The notes under the pieces are model-generated. The model did no database searches. It saw only the letters and a program-made list of their open reading frames with translations, and was not told the origin of the DNA. A DNA stretch of 64,000 nt from Nonomuraea aridisoli (lineage in GTDB: Bacteria; Actinomycetota; Actinomycetes; Streptosporangiales; Streptosporangiaceae), in NCBI RefSeq assembly GCF_003236395.1, contig NZ_POUD01000008.1, positions 16,695 through 80,694 on the forward strand. The letters are read 5' to 3'. Made by a program: the position numbers and the translations under genes. Of the stretch, positions 9,841 to 19,929 are shown piece after piece (position 1 is the first letter of the stretch; each line of letters opens with the position of its first letter).

Positions 9841-11199
9841 ATGCATGAGGAACAGCTCTACCGCGCGGCGTTGAACGGCGACACCGAGACCGTCGGCAAG
9901 CTCCTCGCGAGCGGCGCCGATCCCAACCGTCCCAGCGAGCCGGCGGAGGAAGGCGGGGAGGGCGGGCTGCCCCTGTGCGCGGCCGCCGCCTGGGACCGCA
10001 CCGAGGTGGCCGCCGCGCTGCTCGCGGCCGGCGCCGAGGTCGACGCGCGCGAGGCCGGCGGCTGGACCGCCCTGCTCTGGGCCGCCGCCAACGGCCACTC
10101 CGCCGTCGCCCGCGTGCTGATCGAGGCGGGGGCGGAGGCCGACGTCACCAACGACGACGGCGACACCCCGCTGACGCTCGCCGCCCGGCGCGGCGCGCTC
10201 GGCGTCGTGCGCGAGCTGCTGGAGGCCGGGGCCGACCCGCAGAAGTACGACGGCGACGGCGACACCCCGCTCGAGATCGCCGTCGACTGGGTGGGCGTGC
10301 ACCTGGAGAGCGCGCTGCTCGACCAGATCGAGCAGGACAGCTGGGAGTACGTCGTGACCCGCCAGTACGCCAAGGACGGCACCGAGCTGGTCACCGTCTC
10401 CGGGCGTTCGCCCGACGGCTCGCAGACCGAGGAGGTTCAGGCCCAGCGCGGCCACGCCGCCGTCGCGACCCTGCTGGAGGAGGCGATCGGCGTCCAGCAG
10501 CCGGTGGAGCGGCTGGTGGCGCGGGCCCTGGCCCACCGCGACATCGACGAGGACGCCGAGACGTGGTGGATCGTGGCCGACGCGCTGGCCAAGCGGGCCG
10601 ACGAGGCCACGTACGAGGGCCTCGCCCGGTTGTGCGTGAGCGAGGACGCCAGGGAGCGGGAGTTCGGGGTCGACGCCATCTCCCAGTTCGGGTTCGCCGA
10701 CGGCGACAAGCCGTACCTCGAGCGCACGCTGCCGCTGCTGCAGAAGATGGTGACCACGGAGGCCAATCCGCAGGTGCTGCGCTCGGTGCTGGCCGCGCTC
10801 GGCCACCAGGGCGACCCGCGGGCGCTGCCGTACGTGCTCGACCTGATCGGGCGGCCCGGCCACAAGCGCACGGTCACCGACCCGATCGCGCTGGCCGACG
10901 TGCTGCCGCCGGACCACGAGGAGGGCCTGGCGCTGCTCATCTCGATGACGCAGGACGACGACGCCGAGATCCGCGACTGGGCCACCGCCGGGCTCGCCGG
11001 GCTCTCCGCCGACACGCCCCGCATCAGGGAGGCCCTGGCGGCCCGGCTGACCGACTCCGACCTGCGCACGGTCGCCGAGGCCACACGCGGCCTCGCGATC
11101 CGCGGCGACGACCGGGCCGCGCAGGGCGTGCAGCGGGTGCTGGCGGAGAGCGACGACGACTACGCCAGGGACCTCGTCACCCAGACCCCGACGGGCTGA
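9841..11199 (+). CDS. Ankyrin-repeat protein fused to HEAT-like repeats
   Basis: A 452-residue cytosolic scaffold protein. Residues 1-150 contain about four ankyrin repeats with the typical G-x-TPL-x-AA pattern (GDTPLTLAARRG, GDTPLEIAVDW). From about residue 215 the sequence changes to paired amphipathic helices of HEAT/PBS-lyase type (LPYVLDLIG, IRDWATAGLAGLS, DLRTVAEATRGLAIRG). The 3' end is 4 bp from the convergent HD-domain gene. No enzymatic motif is visible, so a protein-binding role is likely. Confidence 0.88.
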   Translation: MHEEQLYRAALNGDTETVGKLLASGADPNRPSEPAEEGGEGGLPLCAAAAWDRTEVAAALLAAGAEVDAREAGGWTALLWAAANGHSAVARVLIEAGAEADVTNDDGDTPLTLAARRGALGVVRELLEAGADPQKYDGDGDTPLEIAVDWVGVHLESALLDQIEQDSWEYVVTRQYAKDGTELVTVSGRSPDGSQTEEVQAQRGHAAVATLLEEAIGVQQPVERLVARALAHRDIDEDAETWWIVADALAKRADEATYEGLARLCVSEDAREREFGVDAISQFGFADGDKPYLERTLPLLQKMVTTEANPQVLRSVLAALGHQGDPRALPYVLDLIGRPGHKRTVTDPIALADVLPPDHEEGLALLISMTQDDDAEIRDWATAGLAGLSADTPRIREALAARLTDSDLRTVAEATRGLAIRGDDRAAQGVQRVLAESDDDYARDLVTQTPTG

Positions 11200-11203
11200 G
11201 CGC

Positions 11204-11779
11204 TCAGTCGCCGTTCAGGACGCGGACGACCCAGTCGAGGGTGCCCGTGCTCAGGGCCTCCTCGGCCAGGCGTTTGCCGGTCGCGGTGGTGAGCGCGGCG
11301 AGCGAGCTGTCGATCCAGCCCTGCACGTTGCGGTGGCCCTGCTCGCGATATTCGACGGCCTGGATGAGGCACTCCAGTTTGTCGGCGTCGCGGGCGCAGA
11401 CGGCTTCGAGGCTGGTCTTCTCCTCGTACTCCGCGACCGCGTCGCTCACCATGCCGGCCACCGCCGCCGGGACGCCCCGCACCTGGTCGGCGGTGACGTC
11501 CTCGTTGGAGGCCGCCTTGAGGTAGCGCTTGCCGATGTACGGGATGTCGGTGATGCGGGTTTCCTGGGTGTCGTGGAAGAGGCTCATGAACGCCGCCCGC
11601 TGCGGATCGCCGCCCTCCAGCTTGGCGATCACCGCCGCGATGACGGCCGCGCGGAACGAGTGCTCGGCGATGCTCTCGGGGTCGCGCACTCCCGCGACCA
11701 GCCATCCCGTCCGCTTGTACCGCTTGAGCAGCCCGAACTCGTACAGCAGTCCTGCCAGACCCGTCACGTCATCCGCCAC
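11204..11779 (-). CDS. HD-domain hydrolase (YfbR-like)
   Basis: A 191-residue metal-dependent phosphohydrolase of the HD superfamily. Metal ligands are visible in AEHSFR (near residue 38), FHDTQETR (near residue 69) and a later acidic helix with D. The layout matches YfbR-type 5'-deoxynucleotidases, which are of similar length. Substrate is unproven. It has its own divergent upstream space and is convergent with the ankyrin gene. Confidence 0.85.
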   Translation of the reverse strand: MADDVTGLAGLLYEFGLLKRYKRTGWLVAGVRDPESIAEHSFRAAVIAAVIAKLEGGDPQRAAFMSLFHDTQETRITDIPYIGKRYLKAASNEDVTADQVRGVPAAVAGMVSDAVAEYEEKTSLEAVCARDADKLECLIQAVEYREQGHRNVQGWIDSSLAALTTATGKRLAEEALSTGTLDWVVRVLNGD

Positions 11780-11943
11780 GAGGACCCCCTCTCGTCATGG
11801 CGCAGAGCCTAGACGACGGCTTCCGCCGCCGCCGTGCCCCGCCCGGCTGTCGGGGGATGCCGGGACCGGTCGGCCGGCACGGCATCCCCCGTCGTGTTCC
11901 GTCCACACGGCGGGCGGTTCACGCCCGGCCGCCGCGCTCCGGG

Positions 11944-12708
11944 TCAGTGCCCGGAGTATGCGTTGTCGCCGTCGATGCTCGACGCGTCGGCGCTGTTCGC
12001 CACCTCGGCGGCGTCCGACATGGCGGCGGTGTTCGACATGTCGGCGGTGTTCGCCACCTCGGCGGTGTTCGCCACCTCGGCGGTGTTCGACATGTCGGCG
12101 GTGTTCGCCACGTCGGCGGCGTTCTTCGCGTCGTCGAAGTAGATGTCGCGGACGATGGTGTTGTCCGGCTCGGCGTCGGCGCTGAAGGGCCACCAGCCGT
12201 CGCCCTCCCAGCCGTCGTGGTCATGGTGATCCCGCTCGTCCGGCTTCCAGCGGTCCCTGTCCCACTTCTTGTCGTCCCACTTGTGGTCGTCCCACTTCTT
12301 GTCGTCCCGCTTGTGGTCGAAAATCGGCTCTTCGTCGACCACCTCCTCGTCGACCTTCGGCTCTTCCTTCACCGGTACCCCGACGACCACGGGCCCGTCG
12401 TGCCTGTCGTGGTGGTGGCGCTGCTCCTTACGGCGCTGCTTGTTGTGGTTGATGTTGTGGATCTCGACCTCGTAGAAGGTGCGGGTGCGGGACCAGCGGG
12501 GGCCCCACGAGCATTTACGACCGCAACGGAGCAGCGGTTTCTCACCGGATACATACCCGGCGCCGGTCTGGACGACGGCCGCGCCTGCGCTCGCGCCGGC
12601 GACCCCCTGGCCGGGAAGAAGGGTGAAGCCGGCGGCGGCGACGGCCACGGCCAGCCCTGCGATACGTCCGCGACGCGACGTACGCATACGAGTGGATTCT
12701 GCGTGCAT
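11944..12708 (-). CDS. Secreted low-complexity protein with hexapeptide repeats
   Basis: A 254-residue exported protein with no recognised family. A basic head and hydrophobic core (AGLAVAVAAAGFTLL) form a signal peptide; an ATG seven codons later (12687) is an alternative start. The mature part has LRCGRKCSWG with two cysteines, then an Asn/His/Lys/Arg-rich stretch, an acidic VDEEVVDEEP stretch, and a repeated K-W-D-D module rich in Trp, Asp, His and Lys. It ends with seven hexads of pattern A-[DEA]-[VM]-[AS]-[ND]-[TAS] (residues 198-239). The upstream 200 bp is unusually AT-rich and probably holds its promoter. A cell-envelope or metal/ion-binding role is possible but unsupported. Confidence 0.7.
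   Translation of the reverse strand: MHAESTRMRTSRRGRIAGLAVAVAAAGFTLLPGQGVAGASAGAAVVQTGAGYVSGEKPLLRCGRKCSWGPRWSRTRTFYEVEIHNINHNKQRRKEQRHHHDRHDGPVVVGVPVKEEPKVDEEVVDEEPIFDHKRDDKKWDDHKWDDKKWDRDRWKPDERDHHDHDGWEGDGWWPFSADAEPDNTIVRDIYFDDAKNAADVANTADMSNTAEVANTAEVANTADMSNTAAMSDAAEVANSADASSIDGDNAYSGH
11992..12117 (-). repeat. Seven 18-bp units encoding a hexapeptide repeat
   Basis: Seven in-frame 18-bp units, nearly identical at the DNA level. They alternate versions reading A-D/E-V-A-N-T and A-D-M-S-N-T, and the last two are diverged. An eighth partial unit follows towards the stop codon. The repeat lies wholly in the C-terminal part of the secreted protein. Confidence 0.85.
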
Positions 12709-12908
12709 TATTTCCGTCCATGGGTAGAGAAACCCGGAATCCGATGCTCATTTTCTAGGAGCAGTCGGACATGATCAGACGTACCCATACGCAGAAACCC
12801 ATTTACCTCCACGAACCCAAACAACCCGTCAAATCATTAGCGTTCGCCGGAGGTGTGATTAAACGATTATTTGAGCCATGTTTGCGGCTTCTCCGTTGAT
12901 ATCGGACG

Positions 12909-14111
12909 TCAGTCGTCGATCGCCGCGTACGCCGACGTCCAGAAGTCACGGATCACCCTCGGCGCGCTGGGCGAGGTGAAGGCGACCTGGGTCATCACGA
13001 CGCCGATCAGCTCCTCCGCCGGGTCGGTGTAGGCGGAGGTGCCGAGGCCGCCGGCCCACCCGAACCGGCCGGGCCGCGTGTCCAGGCCGTCCTGGGCGCC
13101 GTCCACGGCGAGGCCGAAGCCCCAGCCGCCGGAGCCGAAGAAGACCTCGTTGCCGGCCTTCTGCTCCGGCGTGAGGTGGTCGCGGGTCATCAGCTCGACC
13201 GCGGGCCGCGACAGCAGCCGCCCGCCGTCGTACCGCCCCTTGCGGAGGAGCATGCGGCAGAAGGCGAGGTAGTCGTCGGCGGTGGACAGCAGGCTCGGGC
13301 CGCCGCCGCCCGACGGGAAGGCCGGCGGACGGTGCCATGCGCCGTCACGCGGATGGGGCCGCGGCAGCGGCGCCCCGGTGGCCGGATCGGGCGTGTACGA
13401 GCCCGCCAGCCGGCCGAGCTCGCCGGTGGGCAGCTGGAAGCCGGTGTCGCGCATGCCGAGCGGCTCGAGGACCCGCTCGCGCAGGAACGCGTCGAACGGC
13501 CGCCCCGAGGCCCGCGCGACCAGCACGCCGAGCGCGTCGGCCGCGGTGTGGTACATCCAGCCCGCTCCCGGCTGGTGCACGAGCGGCAGCGCGCCGAGCC
13601 GTTTGATCCACTCGTCGGGACCGCAGCCCGGCCCGTCGGGCCCGGCGGTCAGGCCCGCCTCGTCCATCGCGCGCTGGATCGGGTACGCGCCCGGCGGCGC
13701 CATGACGGCGCCGAAGCCCGCACGGAAGGTCAGCAGGTCGCGTACGGTGATGGGCCGCGCGGCCGGGACGGTGTCGTCGAGCGGCCCGTCCACGCTCCGC
13801 AGCACCCGCCGCCCGGACAGCTCGGGCAGCAGGTCGTCGACCGGGTCGTCCAGGCGCAGCCGGCACTCCTCGACGAGGATCATGGCGGCGACCGCGGTGA
13901 TCGGCTTGCCCATGGACGCGATGCGGAAGACGGTGTCGCGCCGCATCGGCGCGCCGTCGCCGGCGTGTGCGGCGCCGGCCGTGACGACGTGCGTCTCGCC
14001 GCGGCGGTGGACGAGCGCCACCAGCCCCGGCACGTCGCCGCGCTCCACGGCGGCGCCCAGCACGTCGCGCATCCGGTCCAGCCGCGCCGGGGAGAGTCCG
14101 CTCGGGCTCAT
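12909..14111 (-). CDS. Serine hydrolase, class C beta-lactamase fold (esterase-like)
   Basis: A 400-residue beta-lactamase-family protein, probably an esterase or D-aminopeptidase-like hydrolase rather than a resistance enzyme. The nucleophile motif SxxK is S66-M-G-K69 (RIASMGKP). The second motif tyrosine is in WMYHTAADALG. A C-terminal GGWGFGLAVDG and GWAGGLGTSAYTDP correspond to the third motif region. No signal peptide is visible, which favours a cytosolic EstB-like esterase. GGAAGGAGC is placed well before the ATG at 14111. Confidence 0.9.
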   Translation of the reverse strand: MSPSGLSPARLDRMRDVLGAAVERGDVPGLVALVHRRGETHVVTAGAAHAGDGAPMRRDTVFRIASMGKPITAVAAMILVEECRLRLDDPVDDLLPELSGRRVLRSVDGPLDDTVPAARPITVRDLLTFRAGFGAVMAPPGAYPIQRAMDEAGLTAGPDGPGCGPDEWIKRLGALPLVHQPGAGWMYHTAADALGVLVARASGRPFDAFLRERVLEPLGMRDTGFQLPTGELGRLAGSYTPDPATGAPLPRPHPRDGAWHRPPAFPSGGGGPSLLSTADDYLAFCRMLLRKGRYDGGRLLSRPAVELMTRDHLTPEQKAGNEVFFGSGGWGFGLAVDGAQDGLDTRPGRFGWAGGLGTSAYTDPAEELIGVVMTQVAFTSPSAPRVIRDFWTSAYAAIDD

Positions 14112-14252
14112 CGAAGCTCCTTCCGTCAGGTGCGTGAGGGTTCGCGAGGACAGACTCTCCGGCGCGCGGAAACTCATCGGCGGATTCCGCTTTTCTCCGC
14201 CTTTACTTATCCCGAAAAAGCGCCATAATCGAAATTCGTCCGATTTGCGGAA

Positions 14253-15143
14253 CTACGGGCCAGAAAAAGCGGGTGCCGTGGTGAGGACGTCCCGGGCGAG
14301 CGAAAGGTCACCTTCGACTTCGGCGGGGAAATCCTCCGGGTCGCCCCTGCCGCCCAGCAGGAAGCAGAACGCCACCACGTCGGCCGTGACGCGCGCGTCC
14401 GGCTCCCCCGGCTCGGTGTCGGCCACGCCGAGGGGGACGCGCCATTCGCCGCCGCCCGGGCCGGTCAGGGTGAGGTGCAGGGTGCGCCCAGCGCCGTCGA
14501 GGCCGGAGAAGAGCATCGTCCAGGGCAGCAGGCGGGCGCACAGGTCGGCCGTCGGGCGGATGTGCTCGGGGACGGGGTCGGGCAGGCGGATCCCGGCCAC
14601 CCGCGCCGCGTCGGCCGTGTGGATCCACGTCTCCAGGCCGCGGGCCAGGATGTGGTCGCGCACCGCGAACTCCAGGCCGTCCAGCGTGGCGGGGGTCGTG
14701 GGCGGCAGCGTGGCCAGGTGGCGGCACAGGGCGTCGGCCTGCGCCCGCCAGTCGCGGCGGGTCTGCTCCGGACTGCGGGCCCGCTCGTACGCCTGCACGT
14801 CGCCCGTCCGGCCCAGCGAGTCGGCGGCGCCGATCGGCGGGCCGAGCACGGGAGCGCCGACGGAGGCGGCCACCAGGCCGTCCTTGGCGGCCAGGTGGGC
14901 GACCAGCTCCTGGAGCGTCCAGCCCTCGACGATGACGCGCGCCCAGTCGTCGTCCACGGCCGAGGTCAACAGCGCGTCCATGGCGGCCACCCGGCCGGCG
15001 TACGGCCGCGCCCAGTCGGCGGCGGGGGCCGCCGGCCTGCGCCGCGCCCGGGCCCCGGCCAGCAGCTGGGGTCGCAGCGAGTGGGCCGGCACCGCCGCGT
15101 CCTCCATCATCGCGTCCAGATAGAGACGCTCGACGGGGTCCAT
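14253..15143 (-). CDS. DinB-like maleylpyruvate isomerase family protein, sigma-operon partner
   Basis: A 296-residue protein of the mycothiol-dependent maleylpyruvate isomerase/DinB superfamily. Metal-site histidines and acids are suggested by GWTLQELVAHLAAKD (near residue 75) and LETWIHTADAAR (near residue 190). It starts at the ATG overlapping the stop of a 19-codon frame, directly after an ECF sigma gene on the same strand. Some family members serve as ZAS-like anti-sigma partners, which would suit this position. The alternative is a mycothiol transferase. Function is inferred only from context. Confidence 0.75.
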   Translation of the reverse strand: MDPVERLYLDAMMEDAAVPAHSLRPQLLAGARARRRPAAPAADWARPYAGRVAAMDALLTSAVDDDWARVIVEGWTLQELVAHLAAKDGLVAASVGAPVLGPPIGAADSLGRTGDVQAYERARSPEQTRRDWRAQADALCRHLATLPPTTPATLDGLEFAVRDHILARGLETWIHTADAARVAGIRLPDPVPEHIRPTADLCARLLPWTMLFSGLDGAGRTLHLTLTGPGGGEWRVPLGVADTEPGEPDARVTADVVAFCFLLGGRGDPEDFPAEVEGDLSLARDVLTTAPAFSGP

Positions 15144-15202
15144 CACACCTCTTCCTGAGCACGCACGGCCGCCGGGCCCGCGAACGGCGAGCCGGCGCCC
15201 AT
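15143..15202 (-). CDS. 19-aa coupling ORF between sigma factor and partner
   Basis: A minimal frame whose ATG overlaps the sigma factor stop (TGATG) and whose TGA overlaps the ATG of the next gene (TGATG). It ends in the residues EEV, exactly like the sigma factor before it, and the DNA around both stops is nearly the same. It may be a remnant of a small duplication that keeps ribosomes moving between the two genes. It might not be a functional peptide. Confidence 0.35.
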   Translation of the reverse strand: MGAGSPFAGPAAVRAQEEV

Positions 15203-15762
15203 CACACTTCCTCCTCGGCCAGCGCGACGGCCAGGCGCCGCAGCGCCAGCCGGATGCGCGACTTGGCCGTGCCCTCCGGCACCCCGAGCTCCTCGCCGAC
15301 CTGCCGGTAGGTCCGGCCGCCGAAATAGGCCAGCTCGATCGCCTCCCGTAAGCCGTCGGGTAACGCGGTCACCGCCTGCCGGACGCGCTCGGCCTCGTCG
15401 GCGGCGAGCACGGTGTCCTCCAGCCTGACAGGCTCGCGCTCGAACAGCCTGGGCCCGAGCGCCGACACCCGCCGGCGCTCCTCGGCCCGCACGTGGTCGA
15501 CCGCGCGGCGGTGCGCGATCGTGGCCAGCCAGGCGCGCAGCGTGCCGCGGTCCGGGTCGTAGGCGAGCGGGCGTTCCCAGAAGAGCAGGAACACCTCCTG
15601 CGTGATGTCCTCCGCGATCACCCGGTCCCTGGTGACCCGCAGGGAGAGACCGAAGATCAGCGGGGAGAGGCGGTCGTAGACCTCCCCCAGCGCGGACTCG
15701 TCGCCGCCGACCACCCGCTGGTGCAGCAGGCGGTCGTCGTACGGTGCCTCCACTGGCACCAC
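15202..15762 (-). CDS. ECF RNA polymerase sigma factor (SigK/ECF19-like)
   Basis: A 186-residue sigma-70 family regulator. Region 2 is visible at about 24-95 (LIFGLSLRVTRDRVIAEDITQEVFLLFW). Region 4 is at about 125-180, with LPDGLREAIELAYFGGRTYRQVGEELGVPEGTAKSRIR in the helix-turn-helix arrangement. It opens an operon with a 19-aa frame and the DinB-like protein. The divergent osmC lies 158 bp away, so the shared spacer could be a target promoter. The -35/-10 pair it recognises is unknown. Confidence 0.93.
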   Translation of the reverse strand: MVPVEAPYDDRLLHQRVVGGDESALGEVYDRLSPLIFGLSLRVTRDRVIAEDITQEVFLLFWERPLAYDPDRGTLRAWLATIAHRRAVDHVRAEERRRVSALGPRLFEREPVRLEDTVLAADEAERVRQAVTALPDGLREAIELAYFGGRTYRQVGEELGVPEGTAKSRIRLALRRLAVALAEEEV

Positions 15763-15920
15763 GCTCCCGTGTCTTCCGGATCATGGCGGCCGCGCCACAT
15801 GCCCGCCGCATGTCCGCCGCATGTCACTGTTCGCACCAAATGTAGAGCGGGATGACCGTCCAGGGACACGTCCGGGTAGCGATAGTGTCGAAAGCCGACG
15901 CACGAAGGGATCACACAACC

Positions 15921-16346
15921 ATGGCCACCACCCGCACCGCCACCACCCAGTGGAAGGGCGCCCTGCTCGACGGCTCGGGCACCGTCTCGCTCGACACGTC
16001 CGGAGTCGGCACGTTCGAGGTCTCCTGGCCGTCGCGGGCCGAGTCGGCGAACGGCAAGACCTCGCCCGAGGAGCTCATCGCCGCGGCCCACTCGTCCTGC
16101 TTCTCGATGGCGCTCTCGCACGGGCTGGCCGGCGCCGGCACGCCGCCGGAGTCGCTGCGGACGAGCGCCGACGTGACGTTCCAGCCCGGCAAGGGCATCA
16201 CCGGCATCGTGCTGACCGTGCAGGGCCGGGTGCCCGGCATCACGGCCGAGCAGTTCCAGCAGGCCGCCGAGGACGCCAAGGCCAACTGCCCCGTCAGCCA
16301 GGCGCTGGCCGGCACCGCCATCAGCCTCAAGGCGGAGCTGCTCTGA
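15921..16346 (+). CDS. osmC: OsmC-family peroxiredoxin (Ohr/OsmC)
   Basis: A 141-residue organic hydroperoxide reductase of the OsmC/Ohr family. The two redox cysteines are in AHSSCFSMAL (near residue 60) and NCPVSQAL (near residue 125), matching the OsmC arrangement. The start at ATG 15921 follows GAAGGGA about 11 nt upstream; the frame is open for 23 codons before it without similarity. It is divergent from the ECF sigma operon, which would suit stress control by that sigma factor. Confidence 0.92.
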   Translation: MATTRTATTQWKGALLDGSGTVSLDTSGVGTFEVSWPSRAESANGKTSPEELIAAAHSSCFSMALSHGLAGAGTPPESLRTSADVTFQPGKGITGIVLTVQGRVPGITAEQFQQAAEDAKANCPVSQALAGTAISLKAELL

Positions 16347-16427
16347 CCCGGTCGAGCGGATGTCTTTCGAAGAGCGTTCGGGTTAACAAGAGACCAAGAG
16401 CGTGTTCGCGTGCGACAATCGGGTCAC

Positions 16428-18557
<2,130 letters not shown>

Positions 18558-18600
18558 GCTCCGGCGCGGTGCACGATCCGGCCGCGCTTGACGACGAGCA

Positions 18601-18626
18601 GCGGCCGGTTGCAGCCGCTCGGCCGC
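18601..18626. terminator. Possible hairpin between convergent genes
   Basis: GCGGCCG (18601-18607) pairs with CGGCCGC (18620-18626) over 12 nt. It lies between glgX and the convergent membrane-protein gene. The stem is only 7 bp in very GC-rich DNA, so chance is possible. Confidence 0.35.
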
Positions 18627-18662
18627 CGCGTGCGCCTTTCGCCCGTCCCAGCGGGGGCGGCG

Positions 18663-19058
18663 CTAGATGACGTGGGCCGCGCTGGCGGTGAGGAAGACCA
18701 GTGTGAACGTCGCCACCCCGGCCAGGCCGTGCAGGGCCACCGCGAGCACCGGGAACCTGCTCGCGGCCGTCCCGTGGCGGCCGGCCCCGAGCCAGCGCGT
18801 GGACATCGTGAAGCCCAGCAGCGCGGCGGCCGCGAGCCCGCCGAACGCCGCCCAGGCCAGCGCCCGGCTCCCGGTGGCGAGGCCGGCCGCCCAGCAGACC
18901 AGCGACGACACCGCCAGCGCCGGATGGGAGACGACCAGGGCCGACGGGAAACGGGTGACCTTGGTCCGGCGCGGGCCGCCGTGCGGCAGCCAGAAGGACA
19001 GCAGATAGACCCCCGCGAGCACGGCGATCGCCCCCGTGACGGCGGTTACCAGGCCCAT
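18663..19058 (-). CDS. Four-helix integral membrane protein
   Basis: A 131-residue protein, not recognised to family level. Four hydrophobic segments are visible: about residues 3-24, 42-62, 66-86 and 106-128. The loops are short and basic (GGPRRTKVTRF and STRWLGAGRHG), giving inside-positive ends. Histidines occur in helices two and four. It is divergent from the RibD-like reductase with 127 bp between the two starts. Confidence 0.7.
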   Translation of the reverse strand: MGLVTAVTGAIAVLAGVYLLSFWLPHGGPRRTKVTRFPSALVVSHPALAVSSLVCWAAGLATGSRALAWAAFGGLAAAALLGFTMSTRWLGAGRHGTAASRFPVLAVALHGLAGVATFTLVFLTASAAHVI

Positions 19059-19185
19059 TGTGCCTCCCTGTCAGACCCCATCCCTCTTGTCACGTTAAGC
19101 GGAGAATCGCCCGTACGTCCGGAGATAGGTAAAAAGCGATATCTGCCGGCGGATGGATGTCGGTGGCGTGTGCCAAGGTAGAGGA

Positions 19186-19929
19186 GTGCGGCGCATCTAT
19201 CCCGACATACAGGACAACCCAGACATCGTGCAGGCGTACGCCTACCCTGACGACCGGCCGTGGCTGCGGCTCAACATGGTCGTCAGCGCCGACGGCGCGG
19301 CCTGGCTCGATGGGCGCTCGGGAGGGTTGTCGAGCAAGGGCGACAAACGGATCTTCCAGACCCTGCGCGGGCTGGCCGACGTGGTGGTCGCCGGCGGCGC
19401 GACCGTGCGCAAGGAGGGCTACGGCCCGGTCCCGCCGCGCGCGTCGTGGGCCGAGCTCCGCCAGGGGCGGCCGGAGGTGCCGCCCATCGCGGTGATCTCC
19501 CGCAGCCTCGCGCTCGACCTCGACGGGCCGCTGTTCACCGACGCCCCGAGCCGGACGATCGTCATCACCTGCGAGCACGCGCCGCTCGACCGGCGCAGGC
19601 TGGCGGCCCAGCGGTCCGACCTGATCGTGGCCGGCGACGAGTGCGTCGACATGAAGCTCGCCGTCGCCGGGCTCCACGAGCGGGGGCTGACCAGGCTGTT
19701 GTGCGAGGGCGGGCCCCGCGTCAACGCCCAGCTGTCGGCCTGCGACCTGGTCGACGAGCTGTGCCTGTCGATCAGCCCGCTGCTGGTCGGAGGCGACGCG
19801 GCGCGCATCCAGAACGGCGAGCACGCGAAGGTGCCACTCAGTCTCAGCCAGGTGCTGGAGGAGGAGGGGGTCCTCTTCTGCACGTACACGAGGGAGCGCA
19901 GAGATGACCGAGCCGACGACGCAGTCTGA
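19186..19929 (+). CDS. RibD C-terminal (pyrimidine reductase) family protein
   Basis: A 247-residue NADPH-binding reductase of the dihydrofolate-reductase/RibD_C fold. LNMVVSADGAAW and GLSSKGDKRIF near the N-terminus, ADVVVAGGATVRKEGYGP near 65-82 and LLCEGGPRVNAQL near 175 are the family blocks. Riboflavin biosynthesis is not implied, since no deaminase domain is present. The GTG at 19186 is preferred over the ATG at 19153, which would add 11 residues unlike the family. Its 3' end overlaps ligC by 26 bp. Confidence 0.85.
   Translation: MRRIYPDIQDNPDIVQAYAYPDDRPWLRLNMVVSADGAAWLDGRSGGLSSKGDKRIFQTLRGLADVVVAGGATVRKEGYGPVPPRASWAELRQGRPEVPPIAVISRSLALDLDGPLFTDAPSRTIVITCEHAPLDRRRLAAQRSDLIVAGDECVDMKLAVAGLHERGLTRLLCEGGPRVNAQLSACDLVDELCLSISPLLVGGDAARIQNGEHAKVPLSLSQVLEEEGVLFCTYTRERRDDRADDAV

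Noticed and set aside
11992..12117. Regular 18-bp repeats as a possible CRISPR or regulatory array
   Set aside because: There are no spacers, the unit is 18 bp and in frame, and the repeats encode a hexapeptide in a secreted protein.
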